From positions 4,355,001 to 4,419,000 of the forward strand of contig NZ_ASHX02000001.1 in NCBI RefSeq assembly GCF_000478605.2: a stretch of 64,000 nucleotides of DNA, written 5' to 3'. The notes under the pieces are model-generated. The model worked only from the letters and a program-made list of their open reading frames with translations, was not told where the DNA came from and made no database searches. Shown in pieces: positions 48,708 to 57,779 of this stretch (its first letter is position 1; every line of letters starts with the position of its first letter). The DNA is from Streptomyces thermolilacinus SPC6 (GTDB taxonomy: Bacteria > Actinomycetota > Actinomycetes > Streptomycetales > Streptomycetaceae). The position numbers and the translations under genes were made by a program.

Positions 48708-49829
48708 TCAGTTCTTCGCGAGGTTCGGGCCTGTCGCGGGCTGGGGTATCGGGGTGGCGGCCAGGGACTGGGGGGTGGTGGGGGAGGCGAAGGCGGACGG
48801 GGCGGCCATGCCCGCTGTGGGGTCGGACGGCGAGGGGGTGTCCGACGGGGCCGGGACGCCGCCCACGATGCGGATGCCCGCCGCGTCGAACGCGCGCTTG
48901 ATCCGCCAGCGGATCTCCCGTTCCACGCCCAGCGCCTTGCCCGGCATCGTCTTCGCCGAGACCCGCAGCGTCATCGAGTCGATCATGACCTCGGTCAGGC
49001 CCAGCACCTCGATGGGGCCCCACAGCCGCTCGTTCCAGGGCTCCTCGGCGGCCATCTCCTCCGCCACGTCCTCGATCAGCTTCTTCAGCGCGTCCAGGTC
49101 CTCCGTCGGGCGGACCGTGACGTCCACGCCGGCCGTCGCCCAGCCCTGGCTGAGGTTGCCGATCCGCTTGATCTCGCCGTTGCGGACGTACCAGATCTCG
49201 CCGTCCACGCCGCGCAGCTTCGTCACCCGCAGCCCCACCTCGATGACCTCGCCGGACGCCACGCCCGCGTCGATCGAGTCACCGACCCCGTACTGGTCCT
49301 CCAGGATCATGAAGACGCCCGACAGGAAGTCCGTCACCAGGTTCCGCGCGCCGAAACCGATCGCCACACCGGCCACGCCCGCCGATGCCAGCAGCGGCGC
49401 CAGGTTGATGTCGAAGGCGCCCAGGATCATTAGCGCCGCCGTACCCATGATCAGGAACGACGCCACCGACCGCAGGACCGAGCCGATCGCCTCCGACCGC
49501 TGACGGCGCCGCTCGGCGTTGACCAGCAGCCCGCCCAGCGCCGTGCCCTGCACCGCCTGCGCGCTGCGGTTCATGCGGTCTATCAGCTTCGTCAGCGCCC
49601 GCCTGATCAGGTAGCGCAGCGTGACGGCGATGGCGATGATCAGCAGGATGCGCAGGCCGGTGTTGACCCACGCGGCCCAGTTCTGCTCCACCCAGCCCGC
49701 GGCCGCCCCCGCCTGGCGGGCCGCCTCGTCCAGCGAAACGGGGGACACGGGGGACACGGACGCCCCGGACGACGACGGGGACGGACCTGAGTCGGTCGGG
49801 GGGACAGCGGGCGGGGCCGACCACAGCAC
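48708..49829 (-). CDS. MscS-family mechanosensitive ion channel
   Basis: A 373-residue channel. Transmembrane segments are about 58-78 (LRILLIIAIAVTLRYLI), 125-145 (SFLIMGTAALMILGAF) and the pore helix 148-180 (LAPLLASAGVAGVAIGFGARNLVTDFLSG). A beta domain follows (EDQYGVGDSIDAGVASGEVIEVGLRVTKLR) and a C-terminal alpha/beta domain. The tail is Pro/Ser-rich. It opens under hypo-osmotic shock. The start is GTG 49829 with GGAGG upstream. Confidence 0.93.
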   Translation of the reverse strand: MLWSAPPAVPPTDSGPSPSSSGASVSPVSPVSLDEAARQAGAAAGWVEQNWAAWVNTGLRILLIIAIAVTLRYLIRRALTKLIDRMNRSAQAVQGTALGGLLVNAERRRQRSEAIGSVLRSVASFLIMGTAALMILGAFDINLAPLLASAGVAGVAIGFGARNLVTDFLSGVFMILEDQYGVGDSIDAGVASGEVIEVGLRVTKLRGVDGEIWYVRNGEIKRIGNLSQGWATAGVDVTVRPTEDLDALKKLIEDVAEEMAAEEPWNERLWGPIEVLGLTEVMIDSMTLRVSAKTMPGKALGVEREIRWRIKRAFDAAGIRIVGGVPAPSDTPSPSDPTAGMAAPSAFASPTTPQSLAATPIPQPATGPNLAKN

Positions 49830-50065
49830 GGCGGGGAACCTCCTGGCATCACGGGCGGGTCTCTTCCATTAAACGGGTGGAGCACACCGGTTCGTCGCCT
49901 TGTTCGAGGGAGAGGCTCGTCTCATCTGGGGATGAGCACCCTGTGGTCGAAAACACCTCCAGCCCGTTACCCCCATGTGGTGGCGCTTCGACCTGGCATG
50001 AGGAGAGACTGAGAGCAGATCGTCCCGGCGCGAGCCACGCGCCGCCGGCGTACAAGGAGGCATCC

Positions 50066-50602
50066 GTGCCGCATGTCCTGGTCCTCAACGCGTCGTACGA
50101 GCCCCTCGGCGTCGTACCGCTCCGACGCGCGCTCGTACTCGTCCTCGAGAACAAGGCCGTGTGCCTCGAGGAGTCCGGCGCCTTCATGCACAGCGCGACC
50201 CGAGCGATCGCAGCCCCCAGCGTCGTACGGCTGAAGCGGTTCGTACGGGTCCCCTACAGGGGGCCCGTTCCACTGACCCGCAAAGCACTCTTCGCCCGCG
50301 ACGGCGGACGGTGCATGTACTGCGGTGGCGTCGCAACCAGCGTCGACCACGTCGTCCCGCGCAGCCGCGGGGGCAAGCACGCCTGGGACAACGTGGTGGC
50401 GGCCTGCCGCCGCTGCAACCACATGAAAGCCGACCGGCACCTGCGTGAGCTGGGCTGGCGGCTGCACCAGCCACCAGCCCCGCCCACCGGTCTCGCCTGG
50501 CGCATCATCGGCACCGGGCACCGGGACCCGCGCTGGCTGCCCTACCTGCAGCCGTACGGCGCGGACGACGCCCTGGCCCGGATCGACGGCATCTCAGCCT
50601 GA
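50066..50602 (+). CDS. HNH endonuclease
   Basis: A 178-residue HNH nuclease. The N-terminal segment is VPHVLVLNASYEPLGVVPLRRALVLVL. The HNH core is residues 80-130: zinc ligands CMYCG and CRRCN, catalytic SVDHVVPRSRGGKHAWDNVVAAC. The GTG at 50066 has AAGGAGG nine bases upstream. It stands alone, with no adjacent methylase or prophage gene; such genes are common stand-alone chromosomal genes in Streptomyces. Its biological role is unknown. Confidence 0.9.
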   Translation: MPHVLVLNASYEPLGVVPLRRALVLVLENKAVCLEESGAFMHSATRAIAAPSVVRLKRFVRVPYRGPVPLTRKALFARDGGRCMYCGGVATSVDHVVPRSRGGKHAWDNVVAACRRCNHMKADRHLRELGWRLHQPPAPPTGLAWRIIGTGHRDPRWLPYLQPYGADDALARIDGISA

Positions 50603-50785
50603 CGTCCGGGCCCTGTCGTACCCCCGTCTTCTCTCATGGGGAAGCGGGCGCCCTTCCCGTGGGGAGCAGGGTGCCCTTCCCATGGGGGCGGGCCGGTGCG
50701 ACGGCCGGGCCACGGCTGTCCGCGGACCGGGGCACCGCTCCTCTCCGGGCGGTACCCCGGTCTCCGTACGCCGTCGCAGACGCCG

Positions 50786-53700
50786 CTACTCCGCGACGAC
50801 CGCGTACGCCTGCACGTCGAACAGCGAGTACCCGTACTCCGTCGCCCGCTCCTCGCCCTGTACGCGCAGGAACCGGGTGTCGGGGGCGTCCATGCGGACC
50901 GCCTCGCGGCCGCCCCGCCCGTCGCTGACCGTCGCCGCGGTGCGCCACGAGCGGCCGTCCGGGGAGACCTGGACGCGGTACCGCTTCGCGTGCGCGTCCT
51001 GCCACTGGAGCACCACCTGCCCCACCCGTGCGGGCTCGGCCAGCTCGACCTGCCACCACGCGCCGTCCTCGGCCGGGGACGACCAGCGGGTCTCCGGGTC
51101 GCCGTCGACCGCGGCCGACGCCGGGAAGTCGGGCGTCTCGTCGCCGGACGAGGTGGCCGCCGCGCCGGGGGAGCGGGTCAGGTCCGCGCCGCCCGTCGCC
51201 GGATAGGCCCGGACCGTCAGCGTCCGCTCCTCGCCCGCGAAGGACAGCGTCACCGGGTACGACCCGGCGGGCGTGCCCTTCGGGACCGTGATCGTCAGCG
51301 GCACCCGCGTGTCCACGCCGCGCGGGACCGTCGTCTCCTTCGGCACGCCGACCACGACGCCCTTCGGCGCCCGCACGGCCAGCGCCCCGCGCACCGCCTC
51401 CGGCCGCCGCGTCGACAGCACCGCGTCCACCCGCTGCGGGCGGCCGCCGATCACCGCGTCGGTCTCGGCGCGCGGCAGCTCCAGTCCGACGCGCGGCTCG
51501 TCCGCGAACCACGGCACCAGCGACCGTACGGGCACGGCCTCGCCCGCCGCCCAGCTCACCCGCACCGCGTCCACGCGCAGCGCGCCCGCGACCCGGGCCT
51601 GCGTCCAGCCGCTCGGCGACAGGGGGCCGAGCCGCCGCCAGCCCTCGCCCGGCACGTGCACCTCCACGGCGCCGCCGCCGGGGCCGCCGGGACCGGCCAG
51701 CGCGGTGACCGCCTCCACGGGGCGCGCCCGGCCGAGGTCCACCGTGTACGAGGTGTCCGTACGGTACGGCTCGCCCGCCTTCCGGGACGCGCCCGTCCAG
51801 GCGCCCGCCTCGTCCACGGCCCGCTTCAGGAACGGGTCCAGCACGCCCGTGCCGACCTTCGCGGTGCTCGCCGCCAGGGCCTGCCGCAGCGGCTCCAGTT
51901 CCAGCTGGGCCCGCCACGCGGCGGCGCCGTCGCCGCGCGCCTGCGCCTGGAGCATGTCCACGGCGGCCTCCCCGGCGCGGCCGTACCGGGCGAGCTGGTC
52001 CAGCCAGGGCCGCACCTCGTCGTCGAGGCGGCCCTCCGCCGGGGCGGTCAGCGCGGCCGGGGCGCCCCGCATCACCGTGAACGCCGCCCGCAGTTCCCTG
52101 GCCGCCTCGTCACGGGCCGACGCGGGCACGCCCGTCGTGGTCCGCGTCCGCCAGAACTCGGCCAGCAGGGGCCGCAGGTAGGCCGACTCGCCGTGCGGGT
52201 CCAGCAGCGACGACGCGTCGTTCCCGGCGAGCGCGCCCAGCGCCTCACGGGCCCTCGGGTCGCCGCCCGCCAGGTCGTCCAGCGCGGCCCGCCACGACTC
52301 CTGCGGGCGGTAGCCGCGCGGGTTCCACGCGAAGTCGGCCGCCGTGAACACGGGCACCCGCGACGCGGACGCCTGCTCCATGCCGTTGGCCAGCAGCGCC
52401 GCCGAACCGGCCGCGACGGCGGGCTCCCGGCCGGTGTACGGGCCGAGGAAGATCCGGTCCTGGGCGTAGTCGTTGACCGGGTAGTTGTCCATGGTGACCA
52501 GTGGGTGGCGGAACACCTCGCGGGCCTTCGCCAGTTCGCCGCCGCTGATCGTGCGGGGCACCACGCCGACGCCCGTCCACGCCACCTGCACCCGCGCGTC
52601 GAGCGCGTCGGCGAGCGCGGTCCGGTACTCGGTCGCGCCGTCCTGGTAGTACTCGGTCGGCATCAGCGACAGCGGCTCGGCGTCCGGGTGGCGCTCGGCG
52701 AGGTGCCGGGACAGTTCGCTCGCCACGCGCGCGTGCGCCCGGGCGGCCGCGCCGGGGCCCCGGCCGAAGACCTCCGCGTCCCGCGAGCAGTGCCACTCGT
52801 CGTACGCGGAGTCCTGGAACTGGAGCTGGAAGGCCCGCACTCCGAGCGCGTACATGGCGTCGACCTTGCCCTTGAGCGCCTTCACGTCGTCCTCGGACGC
52901 CAGGCACATCGACTGGGCGGGCGCCACCGCCCACGCCAGCGTCACGTGGTTGCGCCGGGCCCGGTCGGCCAGCTCGCGGAACTCGGCGCGCTGCCCCGCC
53001 GGGTACGGCTCACGCCACCGCGCCTGCCGGTACGGGTCGTCGCCGGGCGCGTACAGATAGCGGTTCTGCTTGGTGCGGCCCATGAAGTCCAGCTGGGCGA
53101 GGCGCTGCTCATGGCTCCAGGGGCGGCCGTAGAAGCCCTCAGCGAGGCCGCGTACGGCGGTGCCGGGCCAGTCGCGGACGACCACTCGGGGCACCGACCG
53201 GGAGGAGGTGATCAGCTGGCGGAGGGTCTGGACCGCGTGGAACAGCCCGTCCGGGCCGACGCCGTCCACGGCGATCGTGTCCCGGCCCTGGTGGCGGCCG
53301 GCCGCGAGCCGGTAGCCGCCGGACGGCAGGTCGCCGCGCTCGGGAGCGCGAAGGGCGCGCAGTGCGCTCTGCGCGCCGGTGCCGCCCCACCACACCACCG
53401 TCTCGCGCGCCCCCGTCACGCCGTCCGCCCGGCGTACCCCGGCCGCGCCAGCCACGCCAGTCGCGCCCGCCGTACCTGCCGCGCCGGCCGTACCCGCCGT
53501 GCCGGAAGACGCGCCGCCCGAAGCGCCCGACGCCCCGGACAGCAAGGACCCGCCCTCCGGCCCGACCCGGCGCACCTTCCGCACGCCCGCGTCCCGCAGG
53601 ACGCCCTCCAGGGCCGCCACGGCGTACGGGTCGGTGTCCGGGTCCGTCACGAGGACCACCTCGTCGCCCAGCCGTACGGCGGCGCCGTCCACGGTCCGCA

Positions 53701-54031
53701 GCGACTGCGGGCGCGGCCAGACGGCCGGTGGCCGCCCCTCGACCGCCGTCGGCGCGGCCCGGTCCGTACCCGGCCGCGGGGCCGGGACCGAGGGGGCCGC
53801 CGTCGTGGCGCGGCCGGTCACCGCCGCTGTGCCCCGCTCGGGCGCCACCTCCGCGTCCCGGTCCGGCGCCGTCGCGGCGGGAGCGCCGGGGCCGCCGGGT
53901 GTGGCGGCCGCGCCCTGCGCGCCGCCGAGCAGACCGCCGATGACCGCGACCGCGACGGCGGTCGCGGTGCCCTTGCCGCCGCGACCGGCGCGACCGGCGC
54001 GGCCGAACTGCGCGAGCTGACCGAACTGCAC
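50786..54031 (-). CDS. Secreted GH84-type beta-N-acetylhexosaminidase with discoidin domain
   Basis: A 1081-residue exported glycosidase. The signal segment GTATAVAVAVIGGLLGGAQGAAAT lies near residue 20-43, then an Ala/Pro linker. The N-terminal alpha/beta domain (about 95-290) and catalytic GH84 domain (from about 295, RGLAEGFYGRPWSHEQRLAQLDFMGR) follow, with NRYLYAPGDDPY, FQLQFQDSAYDEWHC and PTEYYQD. Stalk and NPCBM-like domains come next, and an F5/8 type C domain ends the protein (about 940-1080). The usual catalytic Asp pair at the FDD position reads FQD. The GTG at 54031 has GGGGAG upstream. It likely trims GlcNAc from glycans or glycoproteins. Confidence 0.87.
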   Translation of the reverse strand: MQFGQLAQFGRAGRAGRGGKGTATAVAVAVIGGLLGGAQGAAATPGGPGAPAATAPDRDAEVAPERGTAAVTGRATTAAPSVPAPRPGTDRAAPTAVEGRPPAVWPRPQSLRTVDGAAVRLGDEVVLVTDPDTDPYAVAALEGVLRDAGVRKVRRVGPEGGSLLSGASGASGGASSGTAGTAGAAGTAGATGVAGAAGVRRADGVTGARETVVWWGGTGAQSALRALRAPERGDLPSGGYRLAAGRHQGRDTIAVDGVGPDGLFHAVQTLRQLITSSRSVPRVVVRDWPGTAVRGLAEGFYGRPWSHEQRLAQLDFMGRTKQNRYLYAPGDDPYRQARWREPYPAGQRAEFRELADRARRNHVTLAWAVAPAQSMCLASEDDVKALKGKVDAMYALGVRAFQLQFQDSAYDEWHCSRDAEVFGRGPGAAARAHARVASELSRHLAERHPDAEPLSLMPTEYYQDGATEYRTALADALDARVQVAWTGVGVVPRTISGGELAKAREVFRHPLVTMDNYPVNDYAQDRIFLGPYTGREPAVAAGSAALLANGMEQASASRVPVFTAADFAWNPRGYRPQESWRAALDDLAGGDPRAREALGALAGNDASSLLDPHGESAYLRPLLAEFWRTRTTTGVPASARDEAARELRAAFTVMRGAPAALTAPAEGRLDDEVRPWLDQLARYGRAGEAAVDMLQAQARGDGAAAWRAQLELEPLRQALAASTAKVGTGVLDPFLKRAVDEAGAWTGASRKAGEPYRTDTSYTVDLGRARPVEAVTALAGPGGPGGGAVEVHVPGEGWRRLGPLSPSGWTQARVAGALRVDAVRVSWAAGEAVPVRSLVPWFADEPRVGLELPRAETDAVIGGRPQRVDAVLSTRRPEAVRGALAVRAPKGVVVGVPKETTVPRGVDTRVPLTITVPKGTPAGSYPVTLSFAGEERTLTVRAYPATGGADLTRSPGAAATSSGDETPDFPASAAVDGDPETRWSSPAEDGAWWQVELAEPARVGQVVLQWQDAHAKRYRVQVSPDGRSWRTAATVSDGRGGREAVRMDAPDTRFLRVQGEERATEYGYSLFDVQAYAVVAE

Positions 54032-54350
54032 GCGCGTCTCCCCTCGTCCTGCGTGGTTCTGTGGGTAGCTTTGCCGGTGGCCGTACTGCCGTAACTGCCG
54101 TACCGCTGTTCTGACGGGTCGTCGGACAGGTCGTCCTACTGATGGGTTTCGAGCCCACCACCCCCTGACGAAGGTGTCAATGTGCGTGGCCGATGTGTCG
54201 TATTTGCACACCGAGCCGCCGGGTCCGGGCGCCACCGCCCCGCGACCGGCGCACGCGTGGAGTGTGAGCAGCGCCACGTGACGGGGATGCTCCGGGAAGT
54301 GCTGGGTAGGGCTGCCCGGGACCCACTGTCACCTCGTACAGGAGGCCCTC
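54032..54350. other. Intergenic region between the GH84 and malQ genes
   Basis: 319 bases with no supported gene. It must hold the divergent promoters; TTGCCGG and GGTCGTCC stretches are seen but no confident -35/-10 pair. AGGAGG at 54341 belongs to the following small ORF. Confidence 0.4.
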
Positions 54351-54593
54351 ATGGCCGCGTCCCCCCAGCTGCTGCTCTCCGCCCTCTCCAAACAGGTACC
54401 GGGACAGGTCCACGGCCCGCTCACCGGCCGGGTGCCGGGACCGCTGTCCGGCCCTCTGACCAGCGAACCGCCGCTCGCCGACGCCGCCCCCCTCACCAGC
54501 GAACCGCCGATGACCGACGCCGCGCCCCTGACCAGCGAACCGACCGCGCGCGGCACGGCCGGTGGAGCGGAGTCGTCCCGCACCTACACGTAG
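54351..54593 (+). CDS. Small Pro-rich ORF ahead of malQ, 80 residues
   Basis: Starts MAASPQLLLSALSKQVPGQ behind a good ribosome binding site (AGGAGGCCCTC). Three near-copies of the unit PLTSEP, spaced by PxxDAA segments, fill its middle. No membrane or secretion signal is seen. It ends 28 bases before malQ, which has its own AGGAGGCC, so it may be the first gene of the malQ transcript or a translated leader. Confidence 0.55.
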   Translation: MAASPQLLLSALSKQVPGQVHGPLTGRVPGPLSGPLTSEPPLADAAPLTSEPPMTDAAPLTSEPTARGTAGGAESSRTYT

Positions 54594-54621
54594 AACGCAC
54601 GAGAAGCGTCCAGGAGGCCGT

Positions 54622-56718
54622 ATGACCCTCGCCCGGCTCGCCGCGCTGCACGGAGTCGCCACCGCGTACTCCCCCTCCCCGGGCGTCACGGTCCCGGTCC
54701 CCGACGCGACCGTGGTCACCGTCCTGGGCGCCCTGGACGTCGACGCGACCACTCCGGCCGCGCTGGACGCGTCGCTCGCCGCCGCCGAGGAGGAGCGGGC
54801 GGCGCGGCTGCTCCCGCCCACGGTCGTCGTGTGGCAGGGCGACGAGCCGGCGGGCCGCCCCCGCCCGCTCGCCGCCCTCCCCGAGGGCACCGTCCTGCGC
54901 ATCGGCCTGGAGGACGGCGGCACGGCCGCGTCGCCCGTCCCGTGGGCGCAGCTCCCGCCCGGCGTCCACGCCCTGGAGGCCCACGCCCCCGACGGGCGCA
55001 CCGCCCGTGCCACCCTCGTCGTCGCCCCCGCGCGCGTGCCGCAGCCCGCCGGGCCCTGCCACGGCGTGCTGGTCCAGCTGTACTCGCTGCTGTCCGCCCG
55101 CTCCTGGGGCATGGGCGACCTCGGCGACCTGCGGGAGCTGGCCGACTGGGCGGGCCGGGCGCTGGCCTGCGGCTTCGTGCAGGTCAACCCGCTGCACGCG
55201 GCCGTGCCCGGCACGCCCACCGACCCCTCCCCATACCGGCCCTCCTCGCGCCGCTTCCCCGACCCGGTGCACCTGCGGATCGAGGACGTCCCCGAGTTCG
55301 CGTACGTCTCCGGGGCCGCCCGCGCCGAGCTCGACGCGCTCGCCGGGCGGGCCGGGGAGCTGCGCGACGGCGTGCTGCGCAAGGGCGAGCTGATCGACCG
55401 GGACGCCGTGTGGGTCCTCAAGCGCCGCGCCCTGGAGATCCTCGCGACAGTCCCGCTCGGCCCCGGCCGCCGAGCCGCGTACGAGGCGTTCCGCGCCGAG
55501 CGGGGGCAGGCGCTGGAGGACCACGCCACCTGGTGCGCGCTGGCCGAGCGGTACGGGGCCGACCGCGCCCAGTGGCCCGGGGGCCTGCACGACCCCCGGT
55601 CGGCCGCCACCGCGCGCGCCCGCGCCGAACTGGAGGACCGGGTCGCCTTCCACCGCCTGGCCGCCTGGCTGACGGACGAGCAGCTGGCCGCCGCCGCGCG
55701 CGCCGCTCGCGAGGCCGGGATGCCCGTCGGGGTGGTCCACGACCTGGCGGTCGGCGTGCACCCGGACGGCTCCGACGCCTGGGCGCAGCCCGGGGCGTAC
55801 GCGCGCGGCATGTCGGTGGGCGCCCCGCCGGACGCGTTCAACGCGCGCGGCCAGGACTGGGGGCTGCCCCCGTGGCGTCCCGACGCGCTCGCCGCGTCCG
55901 GCTACGCCCCCTTCCGGGAGCTGCTGCGGTCGCTGTTCCGGCACGCGGGCGCCCTGCGGATCGACCACGTCATGGGCCTGTTCCGCCTCTGGTGGGTGCC
56001 CGCCGGGCTGCCGCCGGCGCACGGCACGTACGTCCGGTACGACGCCGACGCGATGCTCGCCGTGCTCGCCCTGGAGGCACACCGGGCGGGCGCCGCGGTG
56101 ATCGGCGAGGACCTCGGCACGGTGGAGCCGGGCGTACGGGACGTGCTGCGGCGCCGGGGCGTGTTCGGCACGTCGGTGCTGTGGTTCGAGCGCGACTGGG
56201 AGGGCACGCGCCGGCCGCTGCCGCCCGAGGCGTGGCGCGCCGACTGCGTGGCCACGGCGACCACGCACGACCTGCCGCCGACGGCCGCCCGGCTGAGCGG
56301 CGAGCACGTGGAGCTGCGCCACCGGCTGGGGCTGCTCACCCGGCCCCTGGAGGAGGAGCGCGCCGAGGACGCCGAGGACGTCGCCGAGTGGCTGGCGTAC
56401 CTGGGGGAGCTGGGCCTGCTGCAGCGGGGCGCCGCCCGTGACGAGGAGGCCGAGGTGCGGGCCGTGTACCGGTTCCTGCGCCGTACGCCCGCCCGGATGA
56501 CCGGCGTGTGGCTGCCCGACGCGGTGGGCGACCGGCGCCCGCAGAACCTGCCGGGCACCTGGGACCAGTACCCGAACTGGCGGCTGCCCATGGCGGGCGC
56601 GGACGGGCGTCCGGTGAGCCTGGAGGACCTCGCCGCGTCGCCCCGGCTGCGCGCCCTGATGGCCGAGCTGGTGCCGTCCGGGGCCCGTACGGCACCCCCG
56701 GGCGCGCGGTGCGTCTAG
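54622..56718 (+). CDS. malQ: 4-alpha-glucanotransferase (amylomaltase, GH77)
   Basis: A 698-residue GH77 enzyme that transfers maltosyl units in glycogen and maltodextrin metabolism. Signatures include YSLLSARSWGMGDLGDL near the start of the barrel, GMPVGVVHDLAVGVHPDGSDAW, LRIDHVMGLFRLWWVP (nucleophile Asp, about residue 448), AVIGEDLGTVEPGV (acid/base Glu, about 494) and TATTHDLPPTA (third Asp, about 548). The N-terminal 150 residues are the extension typical of actinobacterial MalQ. The ATG at 54622 has AGGAGGCC upstream. Confidence 0.95.
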   Translation: MTLARLAALHGVATAYSPSPGVTVPVPDATVVTVLGALDVDATTPAALDASLAAAEEERAARLLPPTVVVWQGDEPAGRPRPLAALPEGTVLRIGLEDGGTAASPVPWAQLPPGVHALEAHAPDGRTARATLVVAPARVPQPAGPCHGVLVQLYSLLSARSWGMGDLGDLRELADWAGRALACGFVQVNPLHAAVPGTPTDPSPYRPSSRRFPDPVHLRIEDVPEFAYVSGAARAELDALAGRAGELRDGVLRKGELIDRDAVWVLKRRALEILATVPLGPGRRAAYEAFRAERGQALEDHATWCALAERYGADRAQWPGGLHDPRSAATARARAELEDRVAFHRLAAWLTDEQLAAAARAAREAGMPVGVVHDLAVGVHPDGSDAWAQPGAYARGMSVGAPPDAFNARGQDWGLPPWRPDALAASGYAPFRELLRSLFRHAGALRIDHVMGLFRLWWVPAGLPPAHGTYVRYDADAMLAVLALEAHRAGAAVIGEDLGTVEPGVRDVLRRRGVFGTSVLWFERDWEGTRRPLPPEAWRADCVATATTHDLPPTAARLSGEHVELRHRLGLLTRPLEEERAEDAEDVAEWLAYLGELGLLQRGAARDEEAEVRAVYRFLRRTPARMTGVWLPDAVGDRRPQNLPGTWDQYPNWRLPMAGADGRPVSLEDLAASPRLRALMAELVPSGARTAPPGARCV

Positions 56719-56738
56719 GCGTTCGCTACGTTTGCTCC

Positions 56739-56966
56739 GTGGACAAGAAGAACGCCCTGCGCGCCGGCGCCGTCGCGACCGGTACGACGCTGATGATGCT
56801 GCTCATGTCGTCCCCCGCGCTCGCGCTCACCCGTGACGACGGCGACGACCCGGGTCCCGGCCTGAGCGTCGTGGAGACGCTCGGCCTCTTCGTGGTGGCC
56901 CCGATCGTGCTGTTCGCGGTCATCGCCGGCCTCGTCATGGTGCTGGACCGCTCCAAGAAGGCCTGA
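56739..56966 (+). CDS. Small conserved-looking membrane protein, 75 residues
   Basis: Starts (M)DKKNALRAGAVATGTTLMMLLMSSPALALT, with a signal-peptide-like or first membrane segment at residues 7-28. An Asp-rich loop (RDDGDDPGPGLS) follows, then a second membrane helix (TLGLFVVAPIVLFAVIAGLVMVL) and a DRSKKA tail. It begins with GTG 20 bases after malQ. Function unknown. Confidence 0.75.
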   Translation: MDKKNALRAGAVATGTTLMMLLMSSPALALTRDDGDDPGPGLSVVETLGLFVVAPIVLFAVIAGLVMVLDRSKKA

Positions 56967-57104
56967 CCCACCCCGTTCCTCTCCAGGGCGCCGCGCACCG
57001 GGTTCGACCCGCTGCGCGGCGCCCTGCTGCCTTCGTACGCCGCCCTGGTGCGCCGCCTGGTGCGCCGCTGCCCGTGCGCACGAAGGCGGCCCGCGTACGC
57101 CCGC

Positions 57105-57659
57105 TCAGGCGCCCGTCGCGTTGAGCAGCCGCCGCAGCAGCCCGGCGAGCTGCTCCGCCTCGCCCGCGTCCAGCGCCGCCCAGAGGGCCTCCCGCTGTAC
57201 GGCGAGACCGGCGCCGACGGCCTGGTCCACGACCTCCAGCCCCCGGTCGCTGAGCGTCACCCGCAGCGCCCGCCGGTCGTGCGGGTCCGGGTTCCGGCTC
57301 AGCAGCCCGGCCCGCTCCAGCTTGTCCAGCCTGCCGGTCATGCCGCCCGTCGTCAGCATCAGCGTCGCCGACAGCTGGCGCGGTGAGAGCGTGTACGGCT
57401 CGCCGGAGCGGCGCAGCGTCGCCAGCACGTCGAACTCCCCGCGCGAGATGCCGAAGGGCGCGTAGGCCCGCTCCATCCGCTCGCTCATCAGGTGCGTCAG
57501 CCGGTAGATGCGGCCGAAGACGGCCATGGGGACCGTGTTCAGGTCGGGGCGGACGACGGCCCACTGGGCGGTGATGGCGTCCACGGGGTCGGGTTCCGCG
57601 AGGGGGTCGGAGCCCGGGGCGGGCCGGGAGGCGGGGTCGGGGGCTGGGGTCGCGTGCAT
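57105..57659 (-). CDS. MarR-family transcriptional regulator
   Basis: A 184-residue regulator (200 if the GTG at 57707 is used; ATG 57659 is preferred as the longer N-terminus is low-complexity). The winged helix includes YTLSPRQLSATLMLTTGGMTGRLDKLERAGLLSRNPDPHDRRALRVTLSDRG with the MarR DxRxxxVxLT signature. It is divergent from an EamA transporter with a MarR-type palindrome between them, so it probably represses that gene and itself. Confidence 0.88.
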   Translation of the reverse strand: MHATPAPDPASRPAPGSDPLAEPDPVDAITAQWAVVRPDLNTVPMAVFGRIYRLTHLMSERMERAYAPFGISRGEFDVLATLRRSGEPYTLSPRQLSATLMLTTGGMTGRLDKLERAGLLSRNPDPHDRRALRVTLSDRGLEVVDQAVGAGLAVQREALWAALDAGEAEQLAGLLRRLLNATGA

Positions 57660-57723
57660 GGCGGCAGTCTCGTCCTCTCCCCGCCCTCTCGCAAAGAAGC
57701 GGCTCACCGCAAGTAGCTTGCGA

Positions 57724-57751
57724 CTAATTAACTTAGAGCTAAGCTAATTAG
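57724..57751. promoter_or_regulatory. 28-bp MarR-type operator between marR and eamA genes
   Basis: An A/T-rich dyad CTAATTAACTTAG-AG-CTAAGCTAATTAG region with three mismatched pairs. The outer arms CTAATTA/TAATTAG and inner CTTAG/CTAAG are perfect. It lies 28 bases upstream of the transporter start. Confidence 0.75.
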
Positions 57752-57779
57752 TGTCGAGGTACTTTGAGGAGGGGATCGC

